This document shows, in pieces, positions 48,158-56,723 of a stretch of DNA of 64,000 nt; position 1 is the stretch's first letter, and each line of letters opens with the position of its first letter. The notes below the pieces were generated by a model that made no database searches, had not been told where the DNA came from, and worked only from the letters and a program-made list of their open reading frames with translations. Both the position numbers and the translations under genes were made by a program. This stretch comes from Streptomyces ficellus. Lineage in GTDB: Bacteria; Actinomycetota; Actinomycetes; Streptomycetales; Streptomycetaceae. The stretch lies in assembly GCF_009739905.1 (NCBI RefSeq), contig NZ_CP034279.1:6882001-6946000 (forward strand). Reading direction: 5' to 3'.

Positions 48158-50287
48158 GTGGCAGGACGGAGAGGAGCGGTGATGGGCGGCGCAGAGGGGA
48201 CCCCGGCCCGCGGTGGCGCGGCGGGCGGGCCGCAGCCGTCGTCGGCGGAGGGGCTGCTCGACGTCCTGGGCGTGGCGGCCGTCGTCCTGGACGCGGACGG
48301 GCGCATCGTGCTGTGGAGCCCGCAGGCCGAGAAGCTGCTCGGCTACACCGCCGAGGAGGCCCTCGGCCAGTACGCCGCGCACCTCCTCGTCGCGGAGGAG
48401 AACTTCGGCTGGGTCGTCGACCTCTTCGAACGGGTGATGAGCACCGGCGCCTGGTCGGGCGAGTTCCCCGTACGGCACAAGGACGGCAGCCGGCGCGTCC
48501 TGGAGTTCCGCAACATGCGGCTCCTGGACGACCGCGGTGACTACTACGCCCTGGGCCTCGCCACCGACCAGGCCACGCTGCGCAGGGTGGAGCGGGACCT
48601 GGCGCTGTCGGTACGGCTCGTGGACCAGTCGCCGATCGGCCTGGCCGTCGTGGGCACGGATCTGCGGTACGTGGGCGTCAACGCGGCCCTGGAGCGGCTC
48701 GACGGGCTGAGCGCCGGCCAGCACAAGGGGCGGCGGGTCGCCGAGGTCCTCTCGTTCGCCGACGCGGAAGCGGTCGAGGAGGCGATGCGGACCGTCCTGG
48801 ACAGCGGCGTACCCCTGCTCGACCGCCAGCTCGTGGGGCGGACCCCGGCGGATCCGGACACCGATCACGCCTGGTCGGTGTCGTTGCACCGGCTGGAGGA
48901 CGTGGGCGGCCGGGTCCTGGGGCTCGCCATCTCCGTGATCGACGTGACCGACCGGCACCGCGCGGCCACCGAGGCCGAACGGGCCCGCGACCGCCTGGCG
49001 CTGGTCGCCGACGCGTCGGTACGCATCGGAACGACGCTCGACCTGGAGCAGACCGCCCGCGAGCTGGCCGACGTCGCCGTGCCCGAGCTCGCGGACGTCG
49101 CCGCGGTGGACCTCCTGGACACGGTGCTCGAAGGACGCCCGGCCCGCATCGCCGCCGACGGGCCGGCCGTCATCCGGGCGCTGGCGGTGGCCGCCGCGTA
49201 CCCGACGGTCGCGGTCCGGGCCGCCGACCCGCCCGGCGAACCGGCCCACTACAGCGCCGACCGGCTCGTCACCCGCTGCGTGCGGACCGCCCGCCCGGTC
49301 ATGGTGGCCGAGGTCGACGACGCCGCCCTGTCGTGCATCGCCAGGGACCGGCACTCAGCCGAACTGCTGGCCGAGTCGGGTCTCCACTCGTACCTCGCGG
49401 TGCCCCTGATCGCCCGGGGCGAGGTGCTGGGCGCCCTCGACCTCAAACGCGCCCGCAACCCGTACCCCTTCACCGAGGACGACGCCCTGCTCGCGAGCGA
49501 ACTCGCCGCCCGGGCGGCCGTGTGCATCGACAACGCCCGCCTGTTCCGCAGACAGCGGGAGACCGCGCTGACCCTCCAGCGCAGCCTCCTCCCCGAAACC
49601 CCCGGCCACCTCGTCGGGCTGGAGGTGGCGTCGCGCTACCAGCCGGCCGGCGCGGGCAGCGAAGTGGGCGGCGACTGGTTCGACATCATCCCCATGGACG
49701 ACGGACGCACCGCCCTCGTCGTGGGGGACGTGATGGGCAGCGGCATCAACTCCGCCACCACCATGGGCCGCCTGCGCACCGCCACCCAGACGCTCTCCCG
49801 CCTCACCCTCGACCCCGCGGAGGTGCTCCGCCACCTCGACGAGATCACCGCCGGCCTCGAACCCTCCCTGGCCACCTGTGTGTACGCCGTCTACGACCCG
49901 CACCGCGCCCAGTGCTGCCTGTGCACCGCCGGCCACCCGCCGCCCGTCCTGATCCGCGCCGGCGAGGGCCCCCGGCTGCTCGACCTCCCCACCGGCGCGC
50001 CCCTCGGCGTCGGCGGCGTCCCCTTCCGCGACGTCACCACCGAACTCGCCCCGGGCGACCGGCTGGTGTTCTACACGGACGGACTGGTCGAGACCCGCGA
50101 CCAGGACATCGACACCCGCCTGTACCGGCTCCTCGACCTCCTCCGCACCCCGGACCCGACGCTGGAGGACACCTGCGACCGCCTCCTGCGCGAACTGCGC
50201 AACGGCGGCAACCAGGACGACGTCGCCCTCCTCGTCGCCCGCGTCCGCTCCCCCAACGACCGACTCTCCACCTCCGGCCCGGCGTGA
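48158..50287 (+). CDS. PAS-PAS-GAF-SpoIIE phosphatase
   Basis: The product has 709 residues. A GTG at 48158 has AAGGAGG four bases upstream; the ATG at 48182 behind GAGAGGAG is an alternative. PAS-1 is ~33-145 (GLLDVLGVAAVVLDADGRIVLWSPQAEKLLGYT), PAS-2 ~150-275, and GAF ~300-465 (ARPVMVAEVDD ... HSYLAVPLIARGEVLGALDLKR). SpoIIE/PP2C is ~485-700 with VGGDWFD and GDVMGSG, where the usual His of GDxxGHG is Ser. A complete FYTDGLVETRDQDID and NQDDVALLVARV close the domain. This is the largest of four SpoIIE-type phosphatases in the window. Confidence 0.93.
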   Translation: MAGRRGAVMGGAEGTPARGGAAGGPQPSSAEGLLDVLGVAAVVLDADGRIVLWSPQAEKLLGYTAEEALGQYAAHLLVAEENFGWVVDLFERVMSTGAWSGEFPVRHKDGSRRVLEFRNMRLLDDRGDYYALGLATDQATLRRVERDLALSVRLVDQSPIGLAVVGTDLRYVGVNAALERLDGLSAGQHKGRRVAEVLSFADAEAVEEAMRTVLDSGVPLLDRQLVGRTPADPDTDHAWSVSLHRLEDVGGRVLGLAISVIDVTDRHRAATEAERARDRLALVADASVRIGTTLDLEQTARELADVAVPELADVAAVDLLDTVLEGRPARIAADGPAVIRALAVAAAYPTVAVRAADPPGEPAHYSADRLVTRCVRTARPVMVAEVDDAALSCIARDRHSAELLAESGLHSYLAVPLIARGEVLGALDLKRARNPYPFTEDDALLASELAARAAVCIDNARLFRRQRETALTLQRSLLPETPGHLVGLEVASRYQPAGAGSEVGGDWFDIIPMDDGRTALVVGDVMGSGINSATTMGRLRTATQTLSRLTLDPAEVLRHLDEITAGLEPSLATCVYAVYDPHRAQCCLCTAGHPPPVLIRAGEGPRLLDLPTGAPLGVGGVPFRDVTTELAPGDRLVFYTDGLVETRDQDIDTRLYRLLDLLRTPDPTLEDTCDRLLRELRNGGNQDDVALLVARVRSPNDRLSTSGPA

Positions 50288-50387
50288 ACCGTTGCGAGGA
50301 ACCCATGAGGGGAACCTCGCGGGGGCCCGTGGGACGGGTCGGTGGGACGGGCCGTTACTGATGGCGGTTCGCGGCGTTGGTCTGGCT

Positions 50388-50678
50388 ATGACCAAGTCTC
50401 AGCGTATTCTCGCCGCCCTTGCCGTGGCCGCCGGTGCTTCCGTCCTGTCGGCGCCCACCGCGGGGGCGGCCATCGTGCCCGCTCCGGGGCCCCAGGGGCC
50501 GTCCGTCCTCGACCGGGTCGACGACCTCGCGTCGATCGCCGTCGCTCCCGAGCACCGCTCGAAGGTTCCGACCGTGACGGAGCAGTTCGGCGGGCTCGAC
50601 GGGCTCCAGCGCCTCGGTGAGGCACGTCAGCTGATCGAGCCGGTCGCGCCGGTCATGGGATTCCTCCCGGTGAGCTGA
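50388..50678 (+). CDS. Small secreted protein (96 aa)
   Basis: The product from the ATG at 50388 has a clear signal peptide (MTKSQRILAALAVAAGASVLSAPTAGA). The ~70-residue mature part is polar and contains VTEQFGGLDGLQRLGEARQLIEP. Such short exported Streptomyces proteins are common, with unknown function. The ribosome site is poor, and an ATG at 50361 would add nine residues. Confidence 0.7.
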   Translation: MTKSQRILAALAVAAGASVLSAPTAGAAIVPAPGPQGPSVLDRVDDLASIAVAPEHRSKVPTVTEQFGGLDGLQRLGEARQLIEPVAPVMGFLPVS

Positions 50679-50686
50679 CCACCGGC

Positions 50687-50709
50687 GCTCCCCACCCGCC
50701 GCGGGGAGC
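50687..50709. terminator. Hairpin between convergent genes
   Basis: GCTCCCC and GGGGAGC form a 7-bp stem with a 9-base loop between the small secreted protein and the YrdC gene. Confidence 0.5.
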
Positions 50710-50726
50710 CGGGTGACTCGGTCCGG

Positions 50727-51347
50727 TTACTCGAACCGGGCCGTGTCGCCCGCGCCCCGGCGTACGATCTCGGCCTCGCCGCCGGAGAAGTCGATGACCG
50801 TGGTCGGCTCGGTGCCGCAGTCGCCCGAGTCGACCACCGCGTCCACCACGTGGTCGAGACGCTCCTTGATCTCCCAGCCCTGCGTCAGCGGCTCGTCCTC
50901 GTCCGGCAGGAGCAGCGTGCTCGACAGCAACGGCTCACCGAGTTCGGCGAGCAGCGCCTGCGTCACCACGTGGTCCGGGATCCGGACGCCCACGGTCTTC
51001 TTCTTGGGATGCATCAGCTGACGCGGCACCTCCTTCGTCGCCGGGAGGATGAAGGTGTAGCTGCCGGGCGTCGCCGCCTTGACCGCGCGGAACACATCGT
51101 TGTCGACGTGCACGAACTGGCCCAGCTGCGCGAAGTTCTCGCACACGAGGGTGAAGTGGTGACGGTCGTCGAGGTCGCGGATCGACTTGATCCGGCCGAT
51201 GCCGTCACGGTTGCCGAGCTGGCAGCCCAGGGCGAAACAGGAATCCGTCGGGTAGGCCACGAGCGCGCCTGAGCGGATGATGTCGACCACGTTGCTGATC
51301 GTGCGCCGCTGGGGGTTCTCGGGGTGCACGTCGAAGTACTTCGCCAT
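50727..51347 (-). CDS. YrdC/Sua5/YciO-domain protein (L-threonylcarbamoyladenylate synthase-like)
   Basis: The protein has 206 residues consisting of a single YrdC domain: ISNVVDIIRSGALVAYPTDSCFALGC, then GRIKSIRDLDDRHHFTLVC, then PGSYTFILPATKEVPRQLM and VGVRIPDHVVTQALL. Sua5/TsaC enzymes make threonylcarbamoyl-AMP for the t6A37 tRNA modification. YciO-type paralogues share the fold, and this protein's KKKTVGVRIPDH and lack of a C-terminal Sua5 domain make YciO-type membership likely. The ATG at 51347 is the first of the domain. Confidence 0.88.
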   Translation of the reverse strand: MAKYFDVHPENPQRRTISNVVDIIRSGALVAYPTDSCFALGCQLGNRDGIGRIKSIRDLDDRHHFTLVCENFAQLGQFVHVDNDVFRAVKAATPGSYTFILPATKEVPRQLMHPKKKTVGVRIPDHVVTQALLAELGEPLLSSTLLLPDEDEPLTQGWEIKERLDHVVDAVVDSGDCGTEPTTVIDFSGGEAEIVRRGAGDTARFE

Positions 51348-51438
51348 CCACCGAGCCTACGCGATCCGGCCACCCGCACCGGCCCACCCGGGACCGCCCC
51401 GCCGCCGGGTCACCGGATGAGCGCGCCGCGTACGGGGC

Positions 51439-52227
51439 TCACCCGAGGAACACCTCGCCCACCGGCAGCAACTCGGGCCGTTTCGCGGTGCGGCCGTCGC
51501 CGGAGGACCGGCCGCGCAGGCGCCGCCCGAGCCAGGGGCCGAGGAACGAGGCCACCCAGCGCAGTTCGGCACCCGCGGCGCCCAGGGCCGTCGACGACGC
51601 CCGCGGGGGCAGCGGGAGCGCCCAGGCGTCGTCGGCGCCGGGCAGCCGGACCGCGTGGGCGACCGCCGCGGCGATCCGGTCGTGGCCGAGGGGACAGGCG
51701 TGGAGACGGTCCGGGGTCCACAACCGCGGGTCGGTGGCGACGGGCTGCCGGGCGGTGTCGGCGACCGTGACACCGTGCCGGGCGGCCGCGGCGCGGATGC
51801 GGTCGTTCAGGTCGAGCACACGGGGCCTGAGCGGCCGGGCGAGAGGCGCGATCCGCCCCATGTCGGGAAAGGTCAACGTCACCACGTGCGCCCCGGAGGC
51901 CGACAGCGCGGCGAACATCTCCTCCAGGTGCCCGGCCACCTCACCGGCGTCGAAGCGCGGCCGGAGGATGTCGTTGACCCCGGCGACCACGGTGACGATG
52001 TCGGGGCGCAGCGCCAGGGCCGGCTCCAGCTGTGCGGCCCGGACCTGGCCCGCGAGGCGGCCCCGTATCGCCAGATTGGCGTACTGCAGACCGGGGTTGA
52101 CGGCCGAGAGGCGCTCGGCGAACCGGTCCGCCCAGCCCCGCAGGCCCAGCGCGTCGTCCCCGTCACCCACCCCCTCGGTCATGCTGTCGCCGAGGGCGAC
52201 GTAGCGCAGGTACTCACCGTTCGGCAT
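51439..52227 (-). CDS. SGNH/GDSL hydrolase
   Basis: The protein has 262 residues with SGNH blocks in order: YVALGDSMTEG (Ser nucleophile), GRLAGQ (block II Gly), VVAGVNDIL (block III Asn) and DRLHACPLGHDRIA (block V Asp and His). It has no signal peptide and is probably intracellular, acting as an esterase or deacylase on an unknown substrate. The start overlaps the upstream padR stop by 14 bases, so it is coupled to the regulator. Confidence 0.92.
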   Translation of the reverse strand: MPNGEYLRYVALGDSMTEGVGDGDDALGLRGWADRFAERLSAVNPGLQYANLAIRGRLAGQVRAAQLEPALALRPDIVTVVAGVNDILRPRFDAGEVAGHLEEMFAALSASGAHVVTLTFPDMGRIAPLARPLRPRVLDLNDRIRAAAARHGVTVADTARQPVATDPRLWTPDRLHACPLGHDRIAAAVAHAVRLPGADDAWALPLPPRASSTALGAAGAELRWVASFLGPWLGRRLRGRSSGDGRTAKRPELLPVGEVFLG

Positions 52228-52786
52228 GCGCGGTCCGCTGCCTCTCCCGCAGTACGTCCGCGATCCGCACGCACCAGTCGCGGTGCTCCCGCTCGAAGGC
52301 CAGACCGCGCAGACACGTCAGGTACGGCCCGATCCGCTCCCCGTGCAGCAGGAACTCCTCCTCGTCCGCATTCCCGCGCAACTGCCGCAACAACGCGCCC
52401 AGGACGTCGATCTTCGCCTCGGCCATCGCCGCCCGCTCCCGGAGCTGTTCGATCACGACCCCGGTGCCGATGCGGTCCGCGCTCTGGACCTTGACGAGCA
52501 GGTCGTCGCGGATGAACGAGGGCTTCGCGGTGGCGGCCGCGAACGCCTCCAGCTCCGCCCGACCCGCGTCGGTGACCCGGAACAGGCGCTTGTTGGGCCG
52601 CGTTTCCTGCACCACCTGACGCCCGGCGACCAGGCCTTCCTTCTCCAGCCTGGCCAGCTCGGTGTACAGCTGCTGCGGCAGGGCGTGCCAGAAGTTCGCC
52701 ACGCCGATGTCGAACACCTTCGCCAGTTGGTAACCGCTGTACTCGCCGTCGAGCAGCGCCGCCAGCACGGCATGCCGCAAAGCCAT
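52214..52786 (-). CDS. PadR family regulator (with C-terminal helical domain)
   Basis: The product has 190 residues from the ATG at 52786, preferred over an upstream ATG because AAGGGAAGGGG is close. The N-terminal PadR winged helix (LRHAVLAALLDGEYSGYQLAKVFD ... FWHALPQQLYTELARLEKEGLV ... FRVTDAGRAELEAF) is followed by the ~80-residue Vir_act_alpha_C helical domain (RDDLLVKVQSADRIGTGVVIEQLRERAAM). It is followed by an overlapping SGNH hydrolase gene and is divergent from a SnoaL-like gene, with a 32-bp palindrome between them. Confidence 0.93.
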   Translation of the reverse strand: MALRHAVLAALLDGEYSGYQLAKVFDIGVANFWHALPQQLYTELARLEKEGLVAGRQVVQETRPNKRLFRVTDAGRAELEAFAAATAKPSFIRDDLLVKVQSADRIGTGVVIEQLRERAAMAEAKIDVLGALLRQLRGNADEEEFLLHGERIGPYLTCLRGLAFEREHRDWCVRIADVLRERQRTAHAER

Positions 52787-52828
52787 CGGGACGGCCCCCT
52801 TCCCTTTCGTTGCCCGCCACTGCATCAT

Positions 52829-52860
52829 ACTCAAAAAAGTGACTAGTCACATTGTTGAGT
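52829..52860. promoter_or_regulatory. 32-bp palindromic PadR operator
   Basis: The core GTGACTAGTCAC is a perfect 12-bp palindrome, and outer ACTCAA and TTGAGT arms share the same centre; 14 of 16 pairs match over 32 bp. It lies between divergent padR and SnoaL starts, the expected place for shared repression. Confidence 0.75.
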
Positions 52861-52896
52861 AGTCGAGAGTCGGTGCGAGGACGAGGGGAAGCGGTC

Positions 52897-53361
52897 ATGG
52901 ACGTCACAGCAGCCACGGAGGCCACGGAGGCCACGGAGAAGACGGTCGAGCGCTTCCGCGACGCGGTGGAGGAGCGTGACCTCGCCGTACTGGACGAGCT
53001 GTTCACCGAGGACATCCGCCTCTACAGCCCGGTCAAGTTCACGCCCTTCGAGGGCAAGGCCATGGTGACGGGGCTGTTCGGCGTCCTGCTGCGCACCTTC
53101 GAGGACTTCCGTTACGTCGGGCACTTCGCGGGGGCCGCCGAGACCAGCGGTGACGACGGGGAGGCGCCGGCGATGGTGTTGCTCTTCCGTGCCACCGTCG
53201 GTGGCAAGCGGATCCACGGCATCGACCTGCTGCACTTCGACGGGGCGGGCCGGGTCAAGGAGTTCACCGTGATGGTCCGTCCGCAGTCAGCGGTGCACGC
53301 GCTGGGAGAGGCGGTCCTCGCCGGCCTGGTCGCCGACGGCCTCGCCCCGGCGTCACCCTGA
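52897..53361 (+). CDS. SnoaL-like/NTF2-fold protein
   Basis: The product has 154 residues from the ATG at 52897, with GAGGGGAA seven bases upstream. It is a SnoaL-type alpha+beta barrel: TVERFRDAVEERDLAVLDELFTEDIRLYSPVKFTPFEGKA, then MVLLFRATVGGKRIHGIDLLHFDGAGRVKEFTVMVRPQSAV. The fold hosts polyketide cyclases, isomerases and many proteins of unknown substrate. Residues ~6-14 are an ATEATEATE repeat from three 9-bp units. It probably shares control with the divergent PadR gene. Confidence 0.9.
   Translation: MDVTAATEATEATEKTVERFRDAVEERDLAVLDELFTEDIRLYSPVKFTPFEGKAMVTGLFGVLLRTFEDFRYVGHFAGAAETSGDDGEAPAMVLLFRATVGGKRIHGIDLLHFDGAGRVKEFTVMVRPQSAVHALGEAVLAGLVADGLAPASP
52912..52938 (+). repeat. 9-bp triplicate in the SnoaL gene
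   Basis: GCCACGGAG occurs three times in tandem and encodes ATEATEATE near the protein N-terminus. Confidence 0.9.
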
Positions 53362-53398
53362 CCAGCGGTCCGGGACGCGGGGGAGTGGGGGCGGCGGG

Positions 53399-53427
53399 CG
53401 TCCCGGCGGCGGGAGGCTGCCGGGACG
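53399..53427. terminator. Bidirectional terminator hairpin
   Basis: CGTCCCGGC and GCCGGGACG form a 9-bp stem with an 11-base loop between the convergent SnoaL and H1-like genes. Confidence 0.6.
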
Positions 53428-53465
53428 GGCCGCACGGTGAGGCGTGGTGGTTCAGGCGTCGTGGT

Positions 53466-54293
53466 TCACTTGGCCGGCGCCTGGTAGAGGCCACGGCCGG
53501 CACGGCGTGCGCGGGAGGTGGCGACGAGCCGGTCGAGGGTGCTGCGCACGGTGTTGATGGCGCCGGAGGTGTCGTCGCGGCCGAGTTCCTTCGCGACGTC
53601 CCGGGCGCGCACGGGAGTGTCACCGCTGCGGGCGAGGATGGCGGCGACCTGCTCGGTGAGGCCGCCGGTGCTGTCGGCCGCCGGGGTGGTCTCCTTGACC
53701 ACCGGCTTCTTGGCCTTCGCGGTCTTCGCAACCTTCGCGGCCGTGGCGGCCTGCTTGGCCTTCGCCGCCTGCGCGGGTTTGGCGGGAGCGGCCTTCTTGG
53801 CCGGGCGGGCCTTGGCGGCGGACTTGCCGGCGGGCTTCGCGGCCGACTTGGACGCCGGCTTGGCGGACTTCCTGGCGGTGGTCCGGCGGCCCGTGGCCGC
53901 GGAGCGGGACGTGCGCTGTGCCGGCACGTCCGCCGCGGTGACCTGGGCCTCGGCCTCCGCCTCCGGTGCCTTCGCCGGCTCCTCGTCGGCCGCCGGGACC
54001 TCGTCCGGGGGGGTCTGCTCCTGCTCGGGGGCGTCGGCCGGTGCGTCGTCGGCCACGGTGGTGGCCGGCACGTCCTCGGTGGCGGCCGGCGCTTCGGCCC
54101 GCGGGGCCGGGACGGCGGAGGTGGACAGGGCCTGGAGCGCGGTCAGCGCGCTGCGAATGGACTCGAGCCGCTCGGTGACGGCGGCGAGGTCCTTCTCCAG
54201 CGCCTGCTGGTGTTGTTCGAGTTGGGGGAGTTCTTCCTTCAGCAGGGCGGTGGTTGCCTCGATGTTGCCTGCTGCGCTGGCCGGAATGGGCAC
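53466..54293 (-). CDS. Histone H1-like protein: coiled coil, Lys/Ala-rich region, C-terminal winged helix
   Basis: The product has 275 residues from a GTG at 54293, with GGAGG five bases upstream. Residues ~10-58 look like a coiled coil (ELPQLEQHQQALEKDLAAVTERLESI). An acidic Pro/Glu/Ala linker (60-120) follows. Residues ~125-200 are strongly Lys/Ala/Pro-rich (KSAAKPAGKSAAKARPAKKA) like the tail of H1 and of actinomycete HupS/Hlp. The last ~60 residues read as a winged helix (TEQVAAILARSGDTPVRARDVAKELGRDDTSGAINTVRSTLDRLV). A nucleoid-associated role is inferred. It is convergent with the SnoaL gene. Confidence 0.82.
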   Translation of the reverse strand: MPIPASAAGNIEATTALLKEELPQLEQHQQALEKDLAAVTERLESIRSALTALQALSTSAVPAPRAEAPAATEDVPATTVADDAPADAPEQEQTPPDEVPAADEEPAKAPEAEAEAQVTAADVPAQRTSRSAATGRRTTARKSAKPASKSAAKPAGKSAAKARPAKKAAPAKPAQAAKAKQAATAAKVAKTAKAKKPVVKETTPAADSTGGLTEQVAAILARSGDTPVRARDVAKELGRDDTSGAINTVRSTLDRLVATSRARRAGRGLYQAPAK

Positions 54294-54495
54294 GTGTCCT
54301 CCTACGGGGGTGCACGGCGTTCGTGCAGGACGGGAACTGTGCCGAAGAGTACGGCCGCGGCGTTGTGTCAAGCAAACAAGCGGTGACCGTTGCCTTGCGG
54401 GCCAACGCGAGCGCCGGCACCTGCCCTTACGCCCGGCCAGGCCAACTGTTGTGCCATGTACGGGCGTTGGGGAGGAACGACGAACCGCGACGGGA

Positions 54496-55902
54496 TCAGG
54501 TGGTGTTCCGTACGCGAGCCGCCGCCCGTTCCGCTTCGCGGATGACGGAGTCGGTGTCGACCCCCAGGAGTTCACCCCGGGACTTGAGCATCCGGCCGTC
54601 CACGAACACATGACTGACGTTGGGCGGCTGTCCATTGAGCACGATCTGACCGACCCAGTCGAAACGCGGTGCGAAATTCAATGTGCTCGGGTCGAGTACG
54701 ACCACATCCGCGCGTTTCCCGGGGGTGAGCGAACCGATGCGGTCGGCCATGCCGACGCACTCGGCACCACCGAGCGTCGCCATGCGCAGCACCGCGGGGA
54801 TCGTGGGATGCACTCCGGCATCCCGGTGCAGCGCCCGTTGCAGCCCGACGGCCGCCTTCATCACGCCGAACATGTCGGAGGTGTCGTTGGTTCCCCCGTC
54901 ATGGCCGAGCCCCACCTTCACCCCGCGCTCGTGCAACGCCGGAAGCCGGATGATGCCCGAGGCCAGGCGCATGTTGCTCAGTGGACAGTGGGCCACGCGG
55001 ACGTCGTGCTCGGCGGCCATCGCGATCTCGTCGTCCGTCAGGTGGATGGCGTGGTTCATCAGCAGGCCGGGGCCGAACGCCCCCGCCAGGCGCAGCGCCC
55101 GGACCGGGTCGTCCCCGCGGTCGCTGTGGTGCTCCAGGACGTGGGAGTTCAGCATCACCCCGAGGTCCCGGGCCAGTTCGCCGCAGCGGCGCAGCCGGCT
55201 CACGGTGGCCATGCCGGCGTGGGTCGCCACCTGCGCCGAGGCGAGCGGCAGCGGGTCGAGCAGTTCCTTCTTCACCCGCGTGACGAGGCCCGCGCCACCG
55301 TCGGTCTCCATCATCGCGTACACGAAGCGCAGCCCGGAGGCGTCCAGGGCCCTGACGTACCGCTCGCTGGTGTCGTACGGAATCGGGTGCACCCAGTCCA
55401 CGACGGTGGTGACCCCGGCCTGGAGGGCGTCGAGTGCGGCGAGGCGGACGAAGTGGTACATGTCCGGGGCGTCGATCCGGGCGAGGGTCGGGCCGTTGCA
55501 CGAGGCGAGCCAGCCGTACAGGTCCCGGTCGCCGCAGCCGCCGCGGATGCTGGACTGCCACAGGTGGTTGTGGATGTCCACGAAGCCCGGCAGGACGATC
55601 CGCCCGCCGACGTCCAGCACGCGGTCCCCGGGGCGGGCGGGCAGCCGCCGCCCCACGGCGGCGATCCTCCCGTGCCGCAGCAGGAGGTCGGCGTGCCGCA
55701 GGATGCCCAGGGGCCCCTCACCCACCTCCGGGTCCATGGTCAGGAGCAGTTCGGCCCCGCGGAGCAGGGTGGGGGCCGGCCGTTCCGGTCCGTCGGCGGG
55801 CCGTGGGCCGCGCCCCGCGGCCGGGGCAGCGCCCACCGCGAGGGGGACGCTGCCCAGGCCGGCCAGCACGCTGCGGCGGCTCGGTTCACGTGACTCCGTC
55901 AT
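54496..55902 (-). CDS. Tat-exported amidohydrolase (TRZ/ATZ, cytosine deaminase-like)
   Basis: The product has 468 residues and begins with a twin-arginine signal (SRRSVLAGLGSVPLAVGAAPAAG). The metal motif GFVDIHNHLWQS (His-x-His) opens the barrel. HVLEHHSDRG and VGLGHDGGTNDTSDMF supply further ligands and the Asp. LTPGKRADVVVLD closes it. The family includes atrazine chlorohydrolase and MTA/SAH deaminases; export suggests an extracellular substrate. The ribosome site is weak. Confidence 0.88.
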   Translation of the reverse strand: MTESREPSRRSVLAGLGSVPLAVGAAPAAGRGPRPADGPERPAPTLLRGAELLLTMDPEVGEGPLGILRHADLLLRHGRIAAVGRRLPARPGDRVLDVGGRIVLPGFVDIHNHLWQSSIRGGCGDRDLYGWLASCNGPTLARIDAPDMYHFVRLAALDALQAGVTTVVDWVHPIPYDTSERYVRALDASGLRFVYAMMETDGGAGLVTRVKKELLDPLPLASAQVATHAGMATVSRLRRCGELARDLGVMLNSHVLEHHSDRGDDPVRALRLAGAFGPGLLMNHAIHLTDDEIAMAAEHDVRVAHCPLSNMRLASGIIRLPALHERGVKVGLGHDGGTNDTSDMFGVMKAAVGLQRALHRDAGVHPTIPAVLRMATLGGAECVGMADRIGSLTPGKRADVVVLDPSTLNFAPRFDWVGQIVLNGQPPNVSHVFVDGRMLKSRGELLGVDTDSVIREAERAAARVRNTT

Positions 55903-55984
55903 GCAAGTGGTATCCCGCGCGCCTCACCTCGCGGCAAGCGTGAATTCCGGCCAACGGTAATGGAATTCCACTTTCATTTACCGC

Positions 55985-56575
55985 TCAGCGCAGGGCCGCC
56001 GCCGACGGGACGACGACGCCGTACAGGTCGGCGATCGTCGCGAGCGCACCGTGGTGCAGTTGTTCGGCCGGTACGTCCGCGACCGGCGTCCGCAGCGGCC
56101 GGGTCGCGCAGGCGTCGGCGACGACCGTGGGCCGGTATCCGCGCAGGAACGCGCTGGCGGCCGTCGCGGCCACGCACATGTGGGTCATGAACCCGGCGAT
56201 GACGACGTCCTGGTGACCGGCCGCGTCCAGGTGCGCGGCGAGGTCCGTGCCGGCGAACGCGTCGGGCACCGTCTTGACGACGACCGGCTCGCCCTCGGCG
56301 GGCGTCACCCGGTCGTGAACCTGGCCGATTTCCGTCCGGATGTCGTACGGGGTGCCTTCGCCGCCGTCGTTGACGACGTGGACGACGTTCGCGCCCGCGC
56401 TCCTGGCGTGCGCCAGCAGCCCGGCGGCCGAGGCGAGAGCGGACCGCCATCCCGCGAGCTCCATCACGCCGCGGGTGTAGGTGTTCTGGTAGTCGACCAG
56501 GATCAGCGTCGCACCGGGGAGCGACGCCGGAGTCTGATCAAAGCCGTTGAGGTCCCGCAGAGTTGTCACAGGCAT
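55985..56575 (-). CDS. Isochorismatase-family cysteine hydrolase
   Basis: The product has 196 residues from the ATG at 56575, with AAAGGTG upstream. The catalytic triad is visible: Asp28 in LILVDYQNTY, Lys101 in VVVKTVPDAF and Cys134 in GFMTHMCVAATA. Members hydrolyse isochorismate, nicotinamide, N-carbamoylsarcosine or similar amides; the exact one is not clear. It is divergent from a GlxA-type regulator, a frequent pairing in which the regulator senses the hydrolase substrate. Confidence 0.92.
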   Translation of the reverse strand: MPVTTLRDLNGFDQTPASLPGATLILVDYQNTYTRGVMELAGWRSALASAAGLLAHARSAGANVVHVVNDGGEGTPYDIRTEIGQVHDRVTPAEGEPVVVKTVPDAFAGTDLAAHLDAAGHQDVVIAGFMTHMCVAATAASAFLRGYRPTVVADACATRPLRTPVADVPAEQLHHGALATIADLYGVVVPSAAALR

Positions 56576-56723
56576 GGCCGCACCTTTGCGTGGTCGGGTC
56601 GAATGGCCGGTCGTGCCATCGCGCGATGACGTGTTCGACGCTACGACCCGCTCACCGTGGCGGCAATGTCGGGTAACTTGCAGATACGGACATCGCCGAC
56701 CCGACCGACCGGACGGAACTCCT

